A stretch of DNA of 64,000 nt from Blastomyces gilchristii SLH14081 (taxonomy: Eukaryota > Ascomycota > Eurotiomycetes > Onygenales > Ajellomycetaceae): the NCBI RefSeq assembly GCF_000003855.2, contig NW_003101681.1:6862773-6926772 (forward strand), in the 5' to 3' direction. Position 1 is the first letter of the stretch; each line of letters begins with the position of its first letter. Position numbers and translations under genes: made by a program. Under the pieces are notes generated by a model. The model was not told the origin of the DNA, made no database searches, and was given only the letters and a program-made list of their open reading frames with translations. Below are positions 21,363 to 35,013 of the stretch, piece by piece.

Positions 21363-22752
21363 ATACTAAAATGTGTTCACAGTCTGATCTTTGTTTTTCT
21401 TTGTTTTTCTAGCTTAATGATAATATGATTTCTTCTTCTCTTTGTTTACACCTCAGACTGTTCATCTTAGTAGAGATTCATTATCTTTATGAACTAGAGT
21501 TTATAAATAACAGTGTTAATATCTTTATCACAATCAGATTCTTAGTAAAGACTTTATTATTCTGACTTATCAGAATTTACAGTATGAAAATCATATCTTA
21601 TCTGTCTGAATAATTCTTAAGTAAACTCATTTATCTTGTCAGAATATTCTTATTACTGAACCTTGAAGCAGTAATTGTAATCTCACTTCTCTGAGTTAGT
21701 AATCTGTTTAATCTGATATTCTCTTTCACTCTCTAGTACTTTATAAATAGAGTGATAAGTTGCACAGTTCTCTTCTAAGAACTTCTTATATTCATAGAGT
21801 AAAGAGATATAAAAAATATTATATATCTATAACTCAGATAACAGTTTCAATCTATAGAACTGTAAGCTAACTTTCTTTATAATCTTATAAGACTCTATAT
21901 GTAAGAGATTCAGCTTCTTACTAGATCTCAGTATAATGATATTTTTCAGACTTAGTCAGACTCTATTATCTTTCTTAAAACTCTTTATAATATACTTAGA
22001 GTTATACTATCTCTTTTAATACTCTTGAATCATTCTCAAGAATTTTCAGACTTTTCTCTGAATATTCTGAATTCTCTCAGCTCATTCACAGACATCACTA
22101 CACTTTATAGTGTACTCATGTGAGTTTATCAAGATTATTCACATATGAGTCTCAGTGAGTATCTTAAAAAGAGTTTTACTTATACTAATATACTTTGAGT
22201 TATTATACATGAACTCTGTAAGTGATAATCAATACACTCAGTCATTCTGATTTTAATTAATAAAGTATTACAGATACTGTTTTAATATAGTTATCAGGTA
22301 TTCTGTCTAATTATCTGTCTATTAATGAAAAGCGATGCTTAGATTCTATAAGATCTTCAGTATAGTTATCAGATCAGATCAGAACTCTCTTACAAAGATT
22401 AATTCTCTGTCTGAGACAATATTCATAGACAACTCATACAACTGAATTATATTACAGATAAGGATATAAGTTAAATACTTTAACTTTAAGTTCTTATAAG
22501 TGAGTATAAAGTGTGCTATCTTGATGAAGTAATCTATTATCATCAGTACACTATTAAAGCAGGTATTATACATATTCTTACTTTCAGAGAGACTTATAAG
22601 AGTGTTCATTTCAAGCTATTTTCAGAATTTTTATAAGATGAGTAGAGAAGTAAGTTCTTTGTATAATCTGAATCAAACTCTCTGTCAATTCTGATAAATA
22701 GTATAAGAATTTACTATCTTCTTCAGAAACTCCTGTATCTTCAATCAGAAGT
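21363..22752 (-). mobile_element. GypA-2 fragment (integrase to 3' internal region)
   Basis: Collinear with 27500-28900 of GypA-3. On the minus strand the integrase core is the open stretch 22609-22379 (NSVLMIIDYFIKIAHFI, then NIVSDRELIFVREF), which carries two of the catalytic Asp positions of the DDE triad. The GPY/F and chromodomain region follows in decayed form towards 21560. The upstream end is interrupted by the LINE C tail at 22753 and the downstream end is missing beyond the LINE stub. Confidence 0.75.
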
Positions 22753-23138
22753 ATTATTATTATTATTATTAATATTATTATTATTATTCAATTATAGATG
22801 TATACAGTCAGAGACTATGACATCTACCTGAGTACTTTTAGTTCTCAGAGTTTTTCCTATATCTATAAAGTTAACTATTATACATTCACCAATTTCAGAT
22901 ATGCAAAATTAGAAAATTTCAGCTCAGAATATAAAAGCTGCTTACAAATTGCAGTATTTTGACATCTTCTGATACTTTGAAATCATTTGACAATATCATG
23001 ACAAAAGAAAAGAGAACATAGTCTTAAAGATAGACACATTAAATAGATAGATAGAAAAGAATAGAAAGGAAAAGTAAAGTAAAGAGAGACTGTATCAAAA
23101 CAAATTATTAAAAGATAGTGTATAGCTGTTTTAACAGA

Positions 23139-25588
23139 CTATATCTGATTAATTTCCTTCTTTTCATATTCAGATATTTCTGAATTTAGCTATTTTGTTA
23201 TAGCTGCTTGAGTTTCTGATAGAAAGTCTATTAAGTATTTAATTCCTGTCTCAGTTAGGAATAAGAATCTCATATTTAATTGATTTAGATCATACTTCTC
23301 TTTTAATCTGACTCTGAGACTATTGTATAATACACAGTGTATTATAATATACTCATAATTCTTATTTACATTGCAGAATAAGCATTCTACTGAATCAAAT
23401 CTATCATCATAGCTTTGTATATAAGATTTGAAATAGTCATATTCTAGTTTCAGCTGTATTATAGATGAGAATATATTCTTTTTAGATTTAATTAAACAAG
23501 ATTTTCACTTGGGTTTTATTTCAAATCTTGAATAATGTATACTCTTCTTTTATTTCTATCAGCTTTCATTTCACTTATCTAAACAAGATTCTTTTATTTT
23601 TCTCTTTATAAAAGATCAGAACACAATTTATTGAATAGATCTGCTTAATTCTGAATCTTTTTTTACAGCTGAATCAGTCAATTCATTATTATGAATATTC
23701 ATATGAGCAGGAACTCAGTGCAGATAAATTATCAGCTTTGATATTCTTCTCTTTTGAATTTTTAAAACAGAGTTTAAGATCAGTTCAAGATTCATTTGAT
23801 TACTATAAATCTGACAATTTCTAAGTCTTTTTAAAGTAGCTTGACTATCAGAGAATATTCATATCTCTTTCAAACTATTTTCTCTTTTATGAGATTTTAT
23901 TTAAATGAGTTTGAAAGGTTTCACTATTATAAATAGTTCAGTATGAAAGACTTCAGATTCACAGTCTAAATTTCAGAAATCTGAGATAAAATTAATATTA
24001 TCTTCAGTATAAGCAATGTCTGTGTCTAATCTATTCAAATTCTTATTTTTTAAGTCATCTGAATAAATCAGAATAGAGTCTTTTATATTGATTGTAGAAA
24101 TTCTCTTCAAATACTGTTCATATTCTTTCTCTTTAAATAGTTGACTTATTTACAAGTCTATAAGAGATTCAAGCTTTTCTCTTAGAAGAGATATCTTCTC
24201 ATGATTAACTTTTTCAACATTTAAAGAAGAAAATTGATTTTTAAGCAGTGAGTATAGTCTGTACAGTTGAGAAGACATTTTCTTTGAAGAATTGTTTTCA
24301 TTTCAATCAAGAAATCTATTTTAATCCAGTTCATTTTCAGAGTTAATTGATGAAAATGAAGAAGAAACTCTTTCTCTGATTATATAATTTAAGCTCATCT
24401 TTATAACTCTCAGAGCATAGTTTATACAGGCCTTTTTAAATTTAATAACAGAAGAAAGAATTGAAGCTTCAATTTTCATTACTTTAATAGAAGATGATTT
24501 GAATGCTCTGAGAATTCTTCTCAAAGCTCTGTTTTACAGACTTTGAAAGAGTTCAGTGAAATTTTCTTGATTATTTCATTAAACTTAAACTTCATAATCA
24601 GCTACTGAGATAATACCAGCTATATATAACTGTCTCATAGCCTGAAAGAATAGACCTCTCTCTGTATTTAATAGTCTGATTATGTTGTTTAATAGTATTT
24701 CTGCCTTGACAGTTCTTTATTGAATATGATATTTAAAATTCAACTTAGAGTATAATCATACTTCTAATCATTTGATATTTAAACTGAGTTTAATCTCTCT
24801 ATTTAAAAGAGTTAGAGATAGTTCTTTCACATTAAATCTGAAAAGAAAATGAATTAACTCAGTTTTATTTATATTAAATTAAATTTAATTGATATCTGCT
24901 CTAACACAGATTTTCTTTGCAGCTTTTTCAATTTCTTTCAAATTCTCTTTGATAGTTTTTAAGCTGTAGACTAGATCAATATTATCAATATAACTCAGAG
25001 ATTACACTATTTTCATATTTCTATTTTTGAATAGATATACAGTGTATATTATAAATAAAATGAGTGAGATTGAAGATTCTTACAGTACTTTTATTTTTAT
25101 CTCACATTTGTCTTATTTCATTTTATCAAAGAAAAGTTGTATGATTCTTTTAAATATAAAACAGTTAACTAATTTTATTAGAGAAAGTGATAGTTTTAAT
25201 ATCTTCAAAGTCTGAATTAACTTTAAGTTTAAAATATGATTAAATGCTTCTTTTATATCAATAAAAACTACAGTTGAGATCAGATCTTCATACTTTATTA
25301 TTTAAATATTATAAACAACTGAGAGAATAGTGTCAATTATAGAATATTGTTTTCTATCTCTCATTAATTCACTGAATAAAAGAGAGTTATTAATAGAGCT
25401 TGTAAAAGATAGTTAAGTAGCTCTTATCTTTTCTAAAATCTTTTCTAGACAGTTCAATAGAGATATTACTCTATATAACTTAGAAATTGAAGTTTTTCTA
25501 TTAAATTTTGTAAGAATCACTTCAGTGACTTCTCTTCAGTATTCAGAATAATATTTATTTTTCAAGAGATTGAAAAAGAGCTTAAAAT
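23139..25588 (-). pseudogene. LINE C ORF2: RT and RNase H part (degenerate)
   Basis: Minus strand, collinear with LINE D 39220-42190. The RT motif A to C region lies about 25300-24970 and the thumb region about 24930-24320 (a 67-codon open piece at 24524-24321). RNase H and the C-terminal zinc knuckle follow to the stop at 23139. Stops are frequent. The reading frame continues upstream at 38614 after the GypA-3 insertion. Confidence 0.75.
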
Positions 25589-25846
25589 TGTAAGAATAAG
25601 TGCTCGCAGGCGATTATTCAGATGTTTGCAGCTTGGCGTGATATGTACTGTTAACTACTAGAAGTATTCATGATAGAAAGATAAAATGTAGAGATCAAAT
25701 GTATAATAGCATTCAAGCTGAGTTGTAAATAGTATTCGCGAACTCCAGTCTATATAGTTGTGTGTAGCCAAGAGCTGCTAGCTCTATTGATTATATGAGA
25801 GATAGAAATAGAAATAAAGAATCTGTAAGAAGTGAGATTTCTTACA
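25589..25846 (-). repeat. GypA-3 3' LTR (258 bp)
   Basis: TGTAAGAA...TTCTTACA, the same length as its partner at 38351-38608. The neighbouring reverse-strand GTCTTAGAGAGGAAGAAGTA is the polypurine tract. Confidence 0.93.
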
Positions 25847-27600
25847 TACTTCTTCCTCTCTAAGACTTTATTCATGAAGCCTTTTACTGAGTGACTTCAT
25901 AGAATCAGCTCAGCACTGCAGTGATACTCACTAAAAATTCTTCACATTTATAAAAATCTCAGTGAGGAAAAATCTCTTATTATTACAAAGAAAAAAGAGT
26001 CTCTCACTCAGTTTCTTATTTCATGAGATTCTTTATAATCTACAGATTCTTCTCTGACTATCACACAGATTCATCTCATATCTTTCATACAGAAGAGTTT
26101 CAGTTAACTCTTAATCATTTTTATAAGATTCTTATATAATTATTACATAGATTCATCTCACAGATGAATCACTCTCTGTGAGATCATTCTTATTAAAGAG
26201 AAGCATTTGTAAGTTAATCTTTCACTTATTCTTATAAATCATTGTTCTTTAACACTGTAGAATTGTGAGGAATTTTTCATTCTTTTATTAACTCTGTAGA
26301 ATTGTGAAATCAAGATCTCTGCAGTCTGTAATCACTCTTTGTAGTTATATAGAAAGATTCAGACCTGTAATTCATAATCACTCTTATTTACTAGAGTGAT
26401 CTAGCTATTCTGTGAGATCACTCACAGTGTAAGTAAATCTCTCTAGAGTAGTATAAATATCTCAGATCTATCTGTAAAACTTCATCTTCTTTTCTCTTTT
26501 TCTGTAACAGCTTTTATTCTTATAAACTGTGAGTATTCTCATTCATCTGTGAAGTGTTTTCACTCAGATAATAGAGAGAGAGTGTTCCTGATAATATCTA
26601 TATATTAATTCAAGAACTTCTCAAGAATAAAAATTTTTTCAATTTCAATATCTTTATAAATGATATCTGATCACTGCTGAGCTTCTTATAAGTATCTCTG
26701 TAACTTCTCTAATCACTTTTTATCAGCTGATAAAGCAGGGACACTGCTGCTCATAACTGTGTCTTCATCTTTGTCAGCTCTGTCATCATATTCAATCTTT
26801 AAGTCAGCAGTTAACTTCATATCTTTCTCAGATCAGTCTCTGACTCTAAGCAGTACAGTCTCTCTCTTTACTGTAAGTCTTCTTACAAGTAATTTCTTAC
26901 AGATTCTAGCTAACAGTTCTTATAAAGCTTCTAATGTTATCAGTGTCTTCTGCAGTTCTGTGAATCTATGATCACTTCTCTTCTATCTGCACAATCTCTG
27001 ATCAGGTATATATGAATATGTCTAGGTTTCTTATCAATGATTCTTATGCCGCGGCGCATTTCTGCAATCTCATTGTTAATTAAGAGATGAGTTCTCAAGT
27101 ACCTGTAAAATCTGAGTAATTAAGGCAATGTGAATGTCATGAATTTGCAACAGAAGTTAATCTGAGCAGATGAGATCTCTCTTCATATCTTAATTATTTT
27201 CAGACTGAATACTTCAGTATAACTGAGAGAGTGAACACAGCTTCATAAGAGATATCTGATCACACACACAGATAGCCAGCTCTTAAGATTCTGTCACAAC
27301 TATACATATTCTGATGTCTGGCTTTTCTGAAGTCTGTGCATTTCTGATAATCTTCATATTAAATGTAACAATTATCTGTATTACAGGCATGATACTCTCT
27401 GCTTCTTTGAAGAGAGAAATTGATAGTTGTGAAGAGATTGAGTGTTACAGATGATAAGAATGTGAGTTTGAGTTTTCTTTATTTTTTCTTTATTAATCTT
27501 CAAATTGTGTTCACAGCTCTGTTTATTTTCTTGTTTTTTAACTTTAATAAGAATATAATTTCTTCTTCTCTTATGTACACTGCAGACTGTTCATCTCAGT
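25847..27600. other. GypA-3 3' internal region with antisense frame 26759-26971
   Basis: The counterpart of 780-2572. The frame running against the element (plus strand here) is open at 26759-26971 and can be extended upstream to about 26690. It keeps recognisable similarity to its GypA-1 partner: ITV, SLSAL, SSTV, LFTVSLL and SNFLQ-LANSSY are shared. No known domain. The rest, 26000-26600 and 27000-27600, shows nothing I recognise. Confidence 0.4.
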
Positions 27601-27639
27601 AGAAATTCATTATCTTATAAACTAGAGTTTATAAATGAC

Positions 27640-29575
27640 AGTATTAATATCTTTATTATAATCAGGTTCTTAGTGAAGACTGCATTATTCTGACTTATCA
27701 GAATTTACAGTATAAAAGTCATGTCTTAGCTTCTGCAGATGTCTTATCTGTCTGAATAATTCTCAAGTAAACTTATTCATCTTATCAGAATACTCTTATC
27801 ACTGAACCTTGAATCAGAGCTCATAATCTCACTTCTCTGAGTTAATAATTTCTTTGATCTGATATTCTCTTTCACTCTCTAGTACTTTACAGACAGAGTG
27901 ATGAGTTATAGAATTCTCTTCTAGAAATTTCCTATATTCACAGAGTAAAGAGATATAAAAAATATTATATATCTATAACTCAGATAATAGTTTTAATCTG
28001 TAGAACTGTAAGCTAACTTTCTTCATACTCTTATAAGACTCTGTCTGTAAGAGATTCAGCTTCTTACTAGATCTTTATATAATGATATTTTCTAGACTTA
28101 GTTAGACTCTATCATCTTTCTTAAAACTCTTTATAATATGCTTGAAGTCATAGTATCTCTTCTAATACTCTTGAGTCTTTCTCAAGAATTTGTGAGCTTT
28201 CTCTCAGATCTTCTGAATTCTCTCAGTCTGTTTATAAGCATTATCACACTCTATAGTGTACTCTTACAGATTTATTAAGATTATTCACAGATAAATCTCA
28301 GTGAGTATCTTAAAGAGGGTTTTATCTATGCTGACATGCTTTGAGTTGTTGTATACAAACTCTGTAAGTAATAATTAATACACTTAGTTATTCTGATTGT
28401 AATTATCAAAGCACTACAGATACTATTTCAATATACTTATTAGATATTCTATCTGATCATCTGTCTATTAATGAAAAGTCATGCTTAGATCTTATAAGAT
28501 CTTCAGTATAGTTATCAGATTAGATTAGAACTCTTCTATGAAGATTAATTCTCTATCTGAGATAATATTTATAGATAATTCATGCAATCAGATTATATTA
28601 CAGATGAATATATAAGTTAAATTCTTTGACTTCAAGTTCTTACAGATGAATATAAAGTGTATTATCTTGATAAAGTGATTCACTATTATCAGCACACTGT
28701 CAAAACAGGTATTATATATGTTCTTACTTTCAGAGAGACTTATAAGAGTATTTATTTCTCACTATTCTTAAGATTTCTATAGAATGAGTAGAGAAGTAAG
28801 TTCTTTATATAATCTGAATTATACTACTTACAAATTCTGATAAATAGTATAAGAATTCACTATCTTCTTCACAAGTTCTTATCTCTTCAGTCAGAAGTAT
28901 TTTGTTATGAATAACTTATAAGTTCTAGTATCTATAAAATGATCTGCTAAAGAAGAGTTATGATATCTTTTAATAAGTTCTATATATAGAAACTCATTCA
29001 CAGGCACATAAATTCAGTTCTCTCTTTATAAGAGACTATTTAAGTCTCTTCAATTCTTTATTTCTGCAGAATTAATCTCTGTTATAAGCAGTTTCTGAAT
29101 ATACTGAGTATATTCATTCTTTAGTTACAGTTCAGACAATCTGAATAGAAGATCTTATAAAGACTTATACTCTGTTTTCTCTTATATCAGGTCTTCTACA
29201 GTGTTTCTTGAAGTCTATAAACTCTTCAGATTATAGATACTCTCTTCAAGAATTCTCACAGAGATTCTCAGAGTGTTAACTCTTAGTGTTATAGAGAGTA
29301 GTTATACAGACTTCTTCTCTCTCTTCTCTCTCTTCTCTTATAAGAAATTAAGAGACTCTTCAGTCAATCTCTTCATAACACTCAGTCTGAGCATCTTATA
29401 AAGCTTTTCTGTCTTCTCTAGTCTCTCTGTGTCTGTTATTCTGATCTTCTTAATATAGTCTGATCTGTGAGAGAGTCTATCTGCTGAGTTCTTAGTTTTC
29501 TTAATATATTCTATCTTGAATCAGAACTCACTCAGTCTCTGAGCTCAGTAAATCTATCACTGTGAGAGTTTCTTG
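27640..29575 (-). pseudogene. GypA-3 integrase and chromodomain (degenerate)
   Basis: Minus-strand homologue of window positions 1-730 and of 21560-22750. From 29575 downwards: the zinc-binding and core integrase region to about 28400, the target-capsid tail near 28200-28330, then GPY/F-like and chromodomain segments to about 27740. It is full of TGA and TAA codons. It continues at 35352 beyond GypB-2. Confidence 0.7.
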
Positions 29576-29580
29576 ATTGA

Positions 29581-29913
29581 TGTGGCGGGCTGCGCCCGAT
29601 CAATTATATAGACTATTCCATTACACTCCATAGATTCTTCCATTCCCGATCGCCGATCCGCGGCCGCTACGAACGCGCGTAGCGTACACTCCGATTCTCA
29701 GCCATTCCCAATCACCGATCCTCGGCCGCTATGAACGCGTGTATATTCTTCCACTCTGAAGCTCCACCATGTACACCACCACATATGCATATAAATATTC
29801 ACCTCAATCACTGATTCTCACACTTTCTCTTTCTTTTCTTCTCTAACATTTTTATCTTTGTTATATAAGACCTATCAATGTAATACTGATCTATTCAGTG
29901 TAGGCCTCTTACA
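29581..29913 (+). repeat. GypB-2 5' LTR (333 bp)
   Basis: TGTGGCGGGC...CTCTTACA. Positions 29640-29760 remain GC-rich (CGATCCGCGGCCGCTACG), while the flanking 3' half is AT-rich with TATAAATA near 29790. Confidence 0.95.
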
Positions 29914-30235
29914 CTATAAAAATGTTCATTGTCTTCTTATTAGGAAACAATTATTCATGCATTGTCTTCTCATCAGAAATGATTATTCATTGAGAGATAT
30001 CTGAACGCATAACAACATGTAAGAAACAGTCACACAGTTAAGCAGACACTGAGTCTTCAGATAGAAGCTTGCTCACCAGTCGCCCTGGCCCTGTAATAAG
30101 ATCTTATGAAGAGAATAAGATCTTATAAGATAATGTCAGTGAAAGACCCGAGAGTCCTGACACTCAGATGTATAAGAATATGATTACACTTCTTCAGATT
30201 TCACAGATATCATACATCCAACAATCAATATAACC

Positions 30236-31400
30236 ATGTCTAATGATAATATGAAAGCCTTGAACATGAGCATAGACACAGTGCCACAGTGGCTCTAAGC
30301 AATGTTGAAACTACAACAACAATAAATAGCTGATATGCATGCAACTCAATAACATCAATATGAAGAGATTCAATGATTATCACAATAAGAAACCCATGCA
30401 ATTCCAGTATCTACAGAATTGAATACAAAAGTGCTGAAAGAATGCTTAAGTGCTTCTACATATTTCAATACTTCTGATCTCACTCTCTACTCATCATGGA
30501 GAATGGAAATGCTTGTGAAACTGAGTGTAGATGAAGATTTCATTGATTCATTAATCAATCAAGATTAGTATATCAATGAACAATTGAAGAATCATATGAA
30601 ACAGAAGTTTCATTCATGAATGAAAGTATGTGAACCAGTGTTGTGAACATCTGATAATATCATGAAACATCTTGATATTCTGTTCTGAGACACTGCTATG
30701 CAACAGAAAGTATTAGATTGATTACAGAGCATCTGACAGAGAAATACTTCTCTTACAACATTCATTCCTGACTTCAACATCAAGATTCTAGAAGCAGGTG
30801 ATCAGTCTTGAGAGAATCAAATGAAGATTAGCATGCTTAAGAAGATATTGACTTTTGAACTCTTACAGGCTCTTGTGAGTATAGATAAAGACTCAACTTA
30901 TGAAGACTTCTGCACACAGCTCTGAACAATGAATGATCATCTTATCAAGCTTAAGAATATACAGAACAGTGACAGAAGATATTACATCTCAGTAACTCAT
31001 ACACTCACACTGAGGAATAACAATGATGCAGATATCATGAATTGAGTAGACTTGAATGTCTACATATAAGTAAGAGTCTTCACTGTTTGAACAGGCTTCT
31101 GAGTCTCTGAGATCACTTCTGAAGAAGCTGCTGATTGATGTTAACATAGAGTGTGCATCAACTGTAACTGATCAGGACACATTGCTTCTAACTGCTGATC
31201 AATCTATGTGTCTTCATATTCAAGAGAAGGATCAGTGCCTTCTCATTTGAAGAATGAATCAGTGTCTGTCCACGCCAATCACATTGCATTAGAGGAAGAT
31301 TCAGAGAATAACTATGAGAATATCCCAGTGAAACAGAGAAAAGATTAGCTTCTGTTCAAATTTGCAAACAGAAGCTTGAAGAGATTGAATGACAATAATT
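30236..31400 (+). pseudogene. GypB-2 gag with zinc knuckle (degenerate)
   Basis: It starts at ATG in TAACCATGTCTAATG and reads MSNDNMKALNMSID before the first stops. The middle (LKKILTFELLQALVSIDKD, then YEDFCTQL-x-TMNDHLIKLK) resembles capsid regions of fungal Gypsy elements. At 31154-31195 is a CCHC knuckle, CINCN-x-SGHIASNC, where x is a TGA; this is the RNA-binding nucleocapsid motif. It should package the element RNA. Most breaks are TGA. Confidence 0.82.
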
Positions 31401-31410
31401 TGAAGAGAAG

Positions 31411-31743
31411 ATGACAATGAATGCAATTCTTGTATTCACTGTGATTAATAATATGTATAATATGAAGGTCATGATAGACAGTGGTCTATGCTACTATGCA
31501 ATGATAAAATCTTCAGTTGTAAGATGTTATAATCTTCAGTATATCCCTCTATCAAAACCTCAACTCCTTGCAGGATTTGATGATTCAAAAGACATTTGTA
31601 CCTATTACATGATGAAGCTGATCATAGATATAGAAGGACATCAACATGAAGATGCCTATGCATATGAAGTTGATAATCTTGATTATAATCTTATGTTAGA
31701 ACTTGCCTGGCTATCTGAACAAGGCATCTTATTGAATGCTTGA
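31411..31743 (+). pseudogene. GypB-2 aspartic protease (110 codons open)
   Basis: The frame holds VMIDSGLCYYAMI at 31468-31506; the DSG triplet (Asp at 31477-31479) is the catalytic motif of retroviral-type aspartic proteases. A downstream hydrophobic-Gly stretch (LQYIPLSKPQLLAGF) and the end ELAWLSEQGILLNA, which leads to the RT linker, fit the family. The enzyme cuts the Gag-Pol polyprotein. Although this piece is open, it has lost its upstream gag and downstream RT frames to stops. It probably belongs to one gag-pol frame rather than starting at its first Met. Confidence 0.8.
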
Positions 31744-33420
31744 AACAGAAGCTTGATATTCTCTAATAATAATAGAGTTCATGAAGATGATATTCACAAG
31801 ATCATGGATCTGACACAGATCTCTGTCAACACATACAAAATACTCTGAAAAAGAAGCAATTATCAAAATCACTGACAGAGTTACTGATAGCAAGATCATG
31901 TGTCAATCTATTCTGCCAGTCTGACTGATATCAAAAAGGCTCTAGAAAAGTTATCTCATGTTACAACAATAGATTCTTGTATGAAACTTCCTCAATAATA
32001 TCATGAATATCTAGATATCTTCTGACAAGATAATATTATGAATATACCTTTCTTATGAGATTCTGAAGTGAATCACAGTATCAAGTTAGAGAAAAAGAAT
32101 GATAAGGATTCTGAACTGTCATGAGACTCTCTTTATAATATATTCTGAGATGAACTTCTTCTTCTTTGAAAGACACTCAATAATCTGTTGAATAAAGAAT
32201 TTATACATATTAGTAACTCTTCTACTGCAGTCTCTATTCTCTTTGCAAAGAAATCAGATAAAAAACTTCAATTCTGTATGAACTATTAAGATCTGAACAG
32301 ATTGATAAAGAAAGATCAATATTTCTTATCTCTCATCAATGAAACTCTAGCATGAATCAGACAAGCTTAATAGTTTATAAAACTAGATGTCATTACTGTG
32401 TTTCATAAGATTTGTATCATCAAAGAAGATGAATGACTTACAGTATTTCAAACACATTATGATTTCTTTGAATGAATAGTCACACTCTTTGAACTAGCTA
32501 ATGCTCTCAGTACATTTCAGAAGTATATTAACTGAGCACTTCAAGATTTTCTTGATGAGTTTGTATCTACTTATCTAGATGACATTCTCATCTTCATTGA
32601 TGAATTCAGAAAAGAATATCAAGAACATGTACAAAAGATATTATAATGACTACAAGAAACAGAACTATTAATAGATATTAACAAGTGTGATTTTAAAGTC
32701 AAGAGTATCAAGTATCTGGGTTTTATTATAGAAGCTGACAAGAGAATTTGAATGAATTCTGAGAAAGTCTTCATCATTCTTGAATGAGAAGCTCTGTATA
32801 CTGTGAAAGATGTATAAAGCTTCATTGAATTTGCTAACTTCTATCAGTAATTTATACAAAACTTCTCAGATATCATGAGATCACTTACAGATCTTACTAA
32901 GAAAGACTCAGTATTTCAATGATCAGTGAATGCTGAAGCTGCATTTACACAGATAAAGAAGATATTCATTAATGTCTCTCTGCTGATAACATTTGATTCT
33001 GATTGTGAGACAGTTATTAAAGCTGATTTCTCTGACTATGTAATAGAAGAAGTGATATTACAATATGATGATGAAGATATTCTATGATTATGTGTTTTCA
33101 TGTCTAAGAAACTGAGTCCTGCTGAATGCAATTATGAGATCTATGATAAGAAACTTCTTACAATTGTATGCTGTTTAGAAGAATGAGACTCTGAACTCTG
33201 AAGTGTCTTCAAATTTGAGATAGTCACAGATTATAAGAATCTCAAATACTTTATAACTATCTATAAACTTACTGAACAATAGATGTAATGATCTGAGTTT
33301 CTAAGCTACTTTCATTTTACAATACACTATCATTTTAACAGTCAGAACTTGATGACAGATGCTCTCTTATAATGAGAGCAAGATATGTCTTCTGATGTAA
33401 CAGATACTTACTGAATGAAC
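31744..33420 (+). pseudogene. GypB-2 reverse transcriptase and RNase H (degenerate)
   Basis: RT begins near 32150. VSILFAKKSDKKLQF and DLNRLIKKDQYFLSLINETL are fingers/palm motifs. KLDVITVFHKI carries the motif A Asp. TYLDDILIFIDEF, with YLDD at 32572-32583, is intact motif C. VKSIKYLGFIIEA belongs to the connection region. RNase H follows at about 32990-33190 ([35 protein letters not shown]). The enzyme copies the element RNA into DNA. At least fifteen TGA and several TAA codons interrupt it. Confidence 0.88.
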
Positions 33421-34985
33421 TGAGAGCATCAGCTCTTAAATCTGAAGATATTAATTAATCAAGATAGAATGACTTACAGTATCATATATACTTCTCTGAT
33501 TAGAACTGATATTGATATCTTCACTTTCTCTACACTGAATGAACTATGATATATAACAGCTCAGACTGATGAACTTCTTCAGACTCTCACTGAAGTAGTA
33601 TATTAAGAAGTACTCTGATTTCTCTCAGAACTACATATCAGAACTGATATCTCAGAATACTTAATCAATAATAATAACACTCTATAATTCTGTGAATGAC
33701 ACTGAGTCTCTCACTCTGAACTCTTACACACTCAGATAATGCAAGAGATGCATGATTTGTGTATAACTGATCATCTGAGCTGTGAACAACTGTATAGAAT
33801 GATCTTCTGAGAATTCTACTGATCTAAGATATCAAATAGTATCAGATGCTTTATCTGAAACTGTAATCACTGTTCTTCTATTATCTTATGAAAGAACTGT
33901 AGAAAAGGTCTACTGAAATCACTTTATATCTCTGATAGAATCTGATAAGATGTAGTAATTGACTTCACTATTAATCTATCTGAGAGTAAGAGCTGTAGAA
34001 ACATTCTGATCATCATTGACTAACTAAGTAAGAGTGTAATATTGAAATCTTATAATAAGATGAATACTGAATAAGTTGCTGAAGTCTTCTTATAGAGTTC
34101 ATTCTATTGAATATATAGATTGCTGAGATTAATAGTATCAGATCAGAACTGCTAATTTATAAGCACTCTCTGAACAAGAATCTGTCAAGTTCTTAAGATT
34201 ATATATCATCTATTAACTGTCTATCACTCTGAGACTGATGATGTATTAGAACAGATAATTCAGACTGTAAAGAATTATCTTTATAAGTTCTGTAATCACT
34301 TATAAGATGATTGATATGATCTTCTTCTACATGCAGAGATCACTATTAACAGTCAAGATGTTATTTCAACAGATGTAAGCCTGTTCTTTCTTATACACAG
34401 ATATCACATAAAAGTGTTGAATCTTCTAGAGATCACACAGTTCATACTGAATCTCTGCAGTTCAATTCAGATCACTGATAATATAGTAATTAAGCTCTGA
34501 CATGCTCATGACTGAGCAGAGGTCTTCATAACAACTGTGAAACAAGATTAAGAAGATCAAATCAATATCTGATGAGATTTTGCAGAGCAGTATAAGATAG
34601 AAGACCTTGTGTGATTGAATCTCAAGAACATATGAATCATATGTTCATCTCATACACTAGACTACTGTCATGTCAGGTATAAAGTGATAGAAGTTCTAGA
34701 TAGTTATAACTATCATCTTGACACATCATCAGAGATTCATAGTGTATTTCATATGAGCTTGCTTCACTGCACTGTCACTGATCTGTTCTCTTCTCAGCTG
34801 ACTTCTGACTGACAGTCATCAGGCATTATAGAAGAAGATAATGAGCTTGAGTGAGAGATTGAAGATATTCTTGATAAGAGATCCTGCAGCTGCAGCTGAC
34901 AATATCTGATAAAATGAGTTGGCTACAATCAACTGACCTGAACTCTGAGTTCTGTGTTATCTGAAACAGTGGCCCTTGACTGATG
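33421..34985 (+). pseudogene. GypB-2 integrase with GPY/F and chromodomain (degenerate)
   Basis: Around 33730-33900 a zinc-binding His/Cys region is recognisable (IMQEMHDLCITDHLS, NCNHC). The core reads DVVIDFTINLSESK then ILIIID near 33955-34020. The GPY/F module is near 34670-34800 (YKVIEVLDSYNYHLDTSSEI, HSVFHMSLL). A chromodomain follows at about 34815-34985: EDNELEW, EIEDILDKRS, QYLIKW-x-GY and the final LSETVAL with TGA codons at Trp sites. It should insert the cDNA and target it to heterochromatin. Inactive. Confidence 0.8.
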
Positions 34986-35013
34986 AGAACTGCTTCTGAA
35001 AAGAAGGGGCTAA

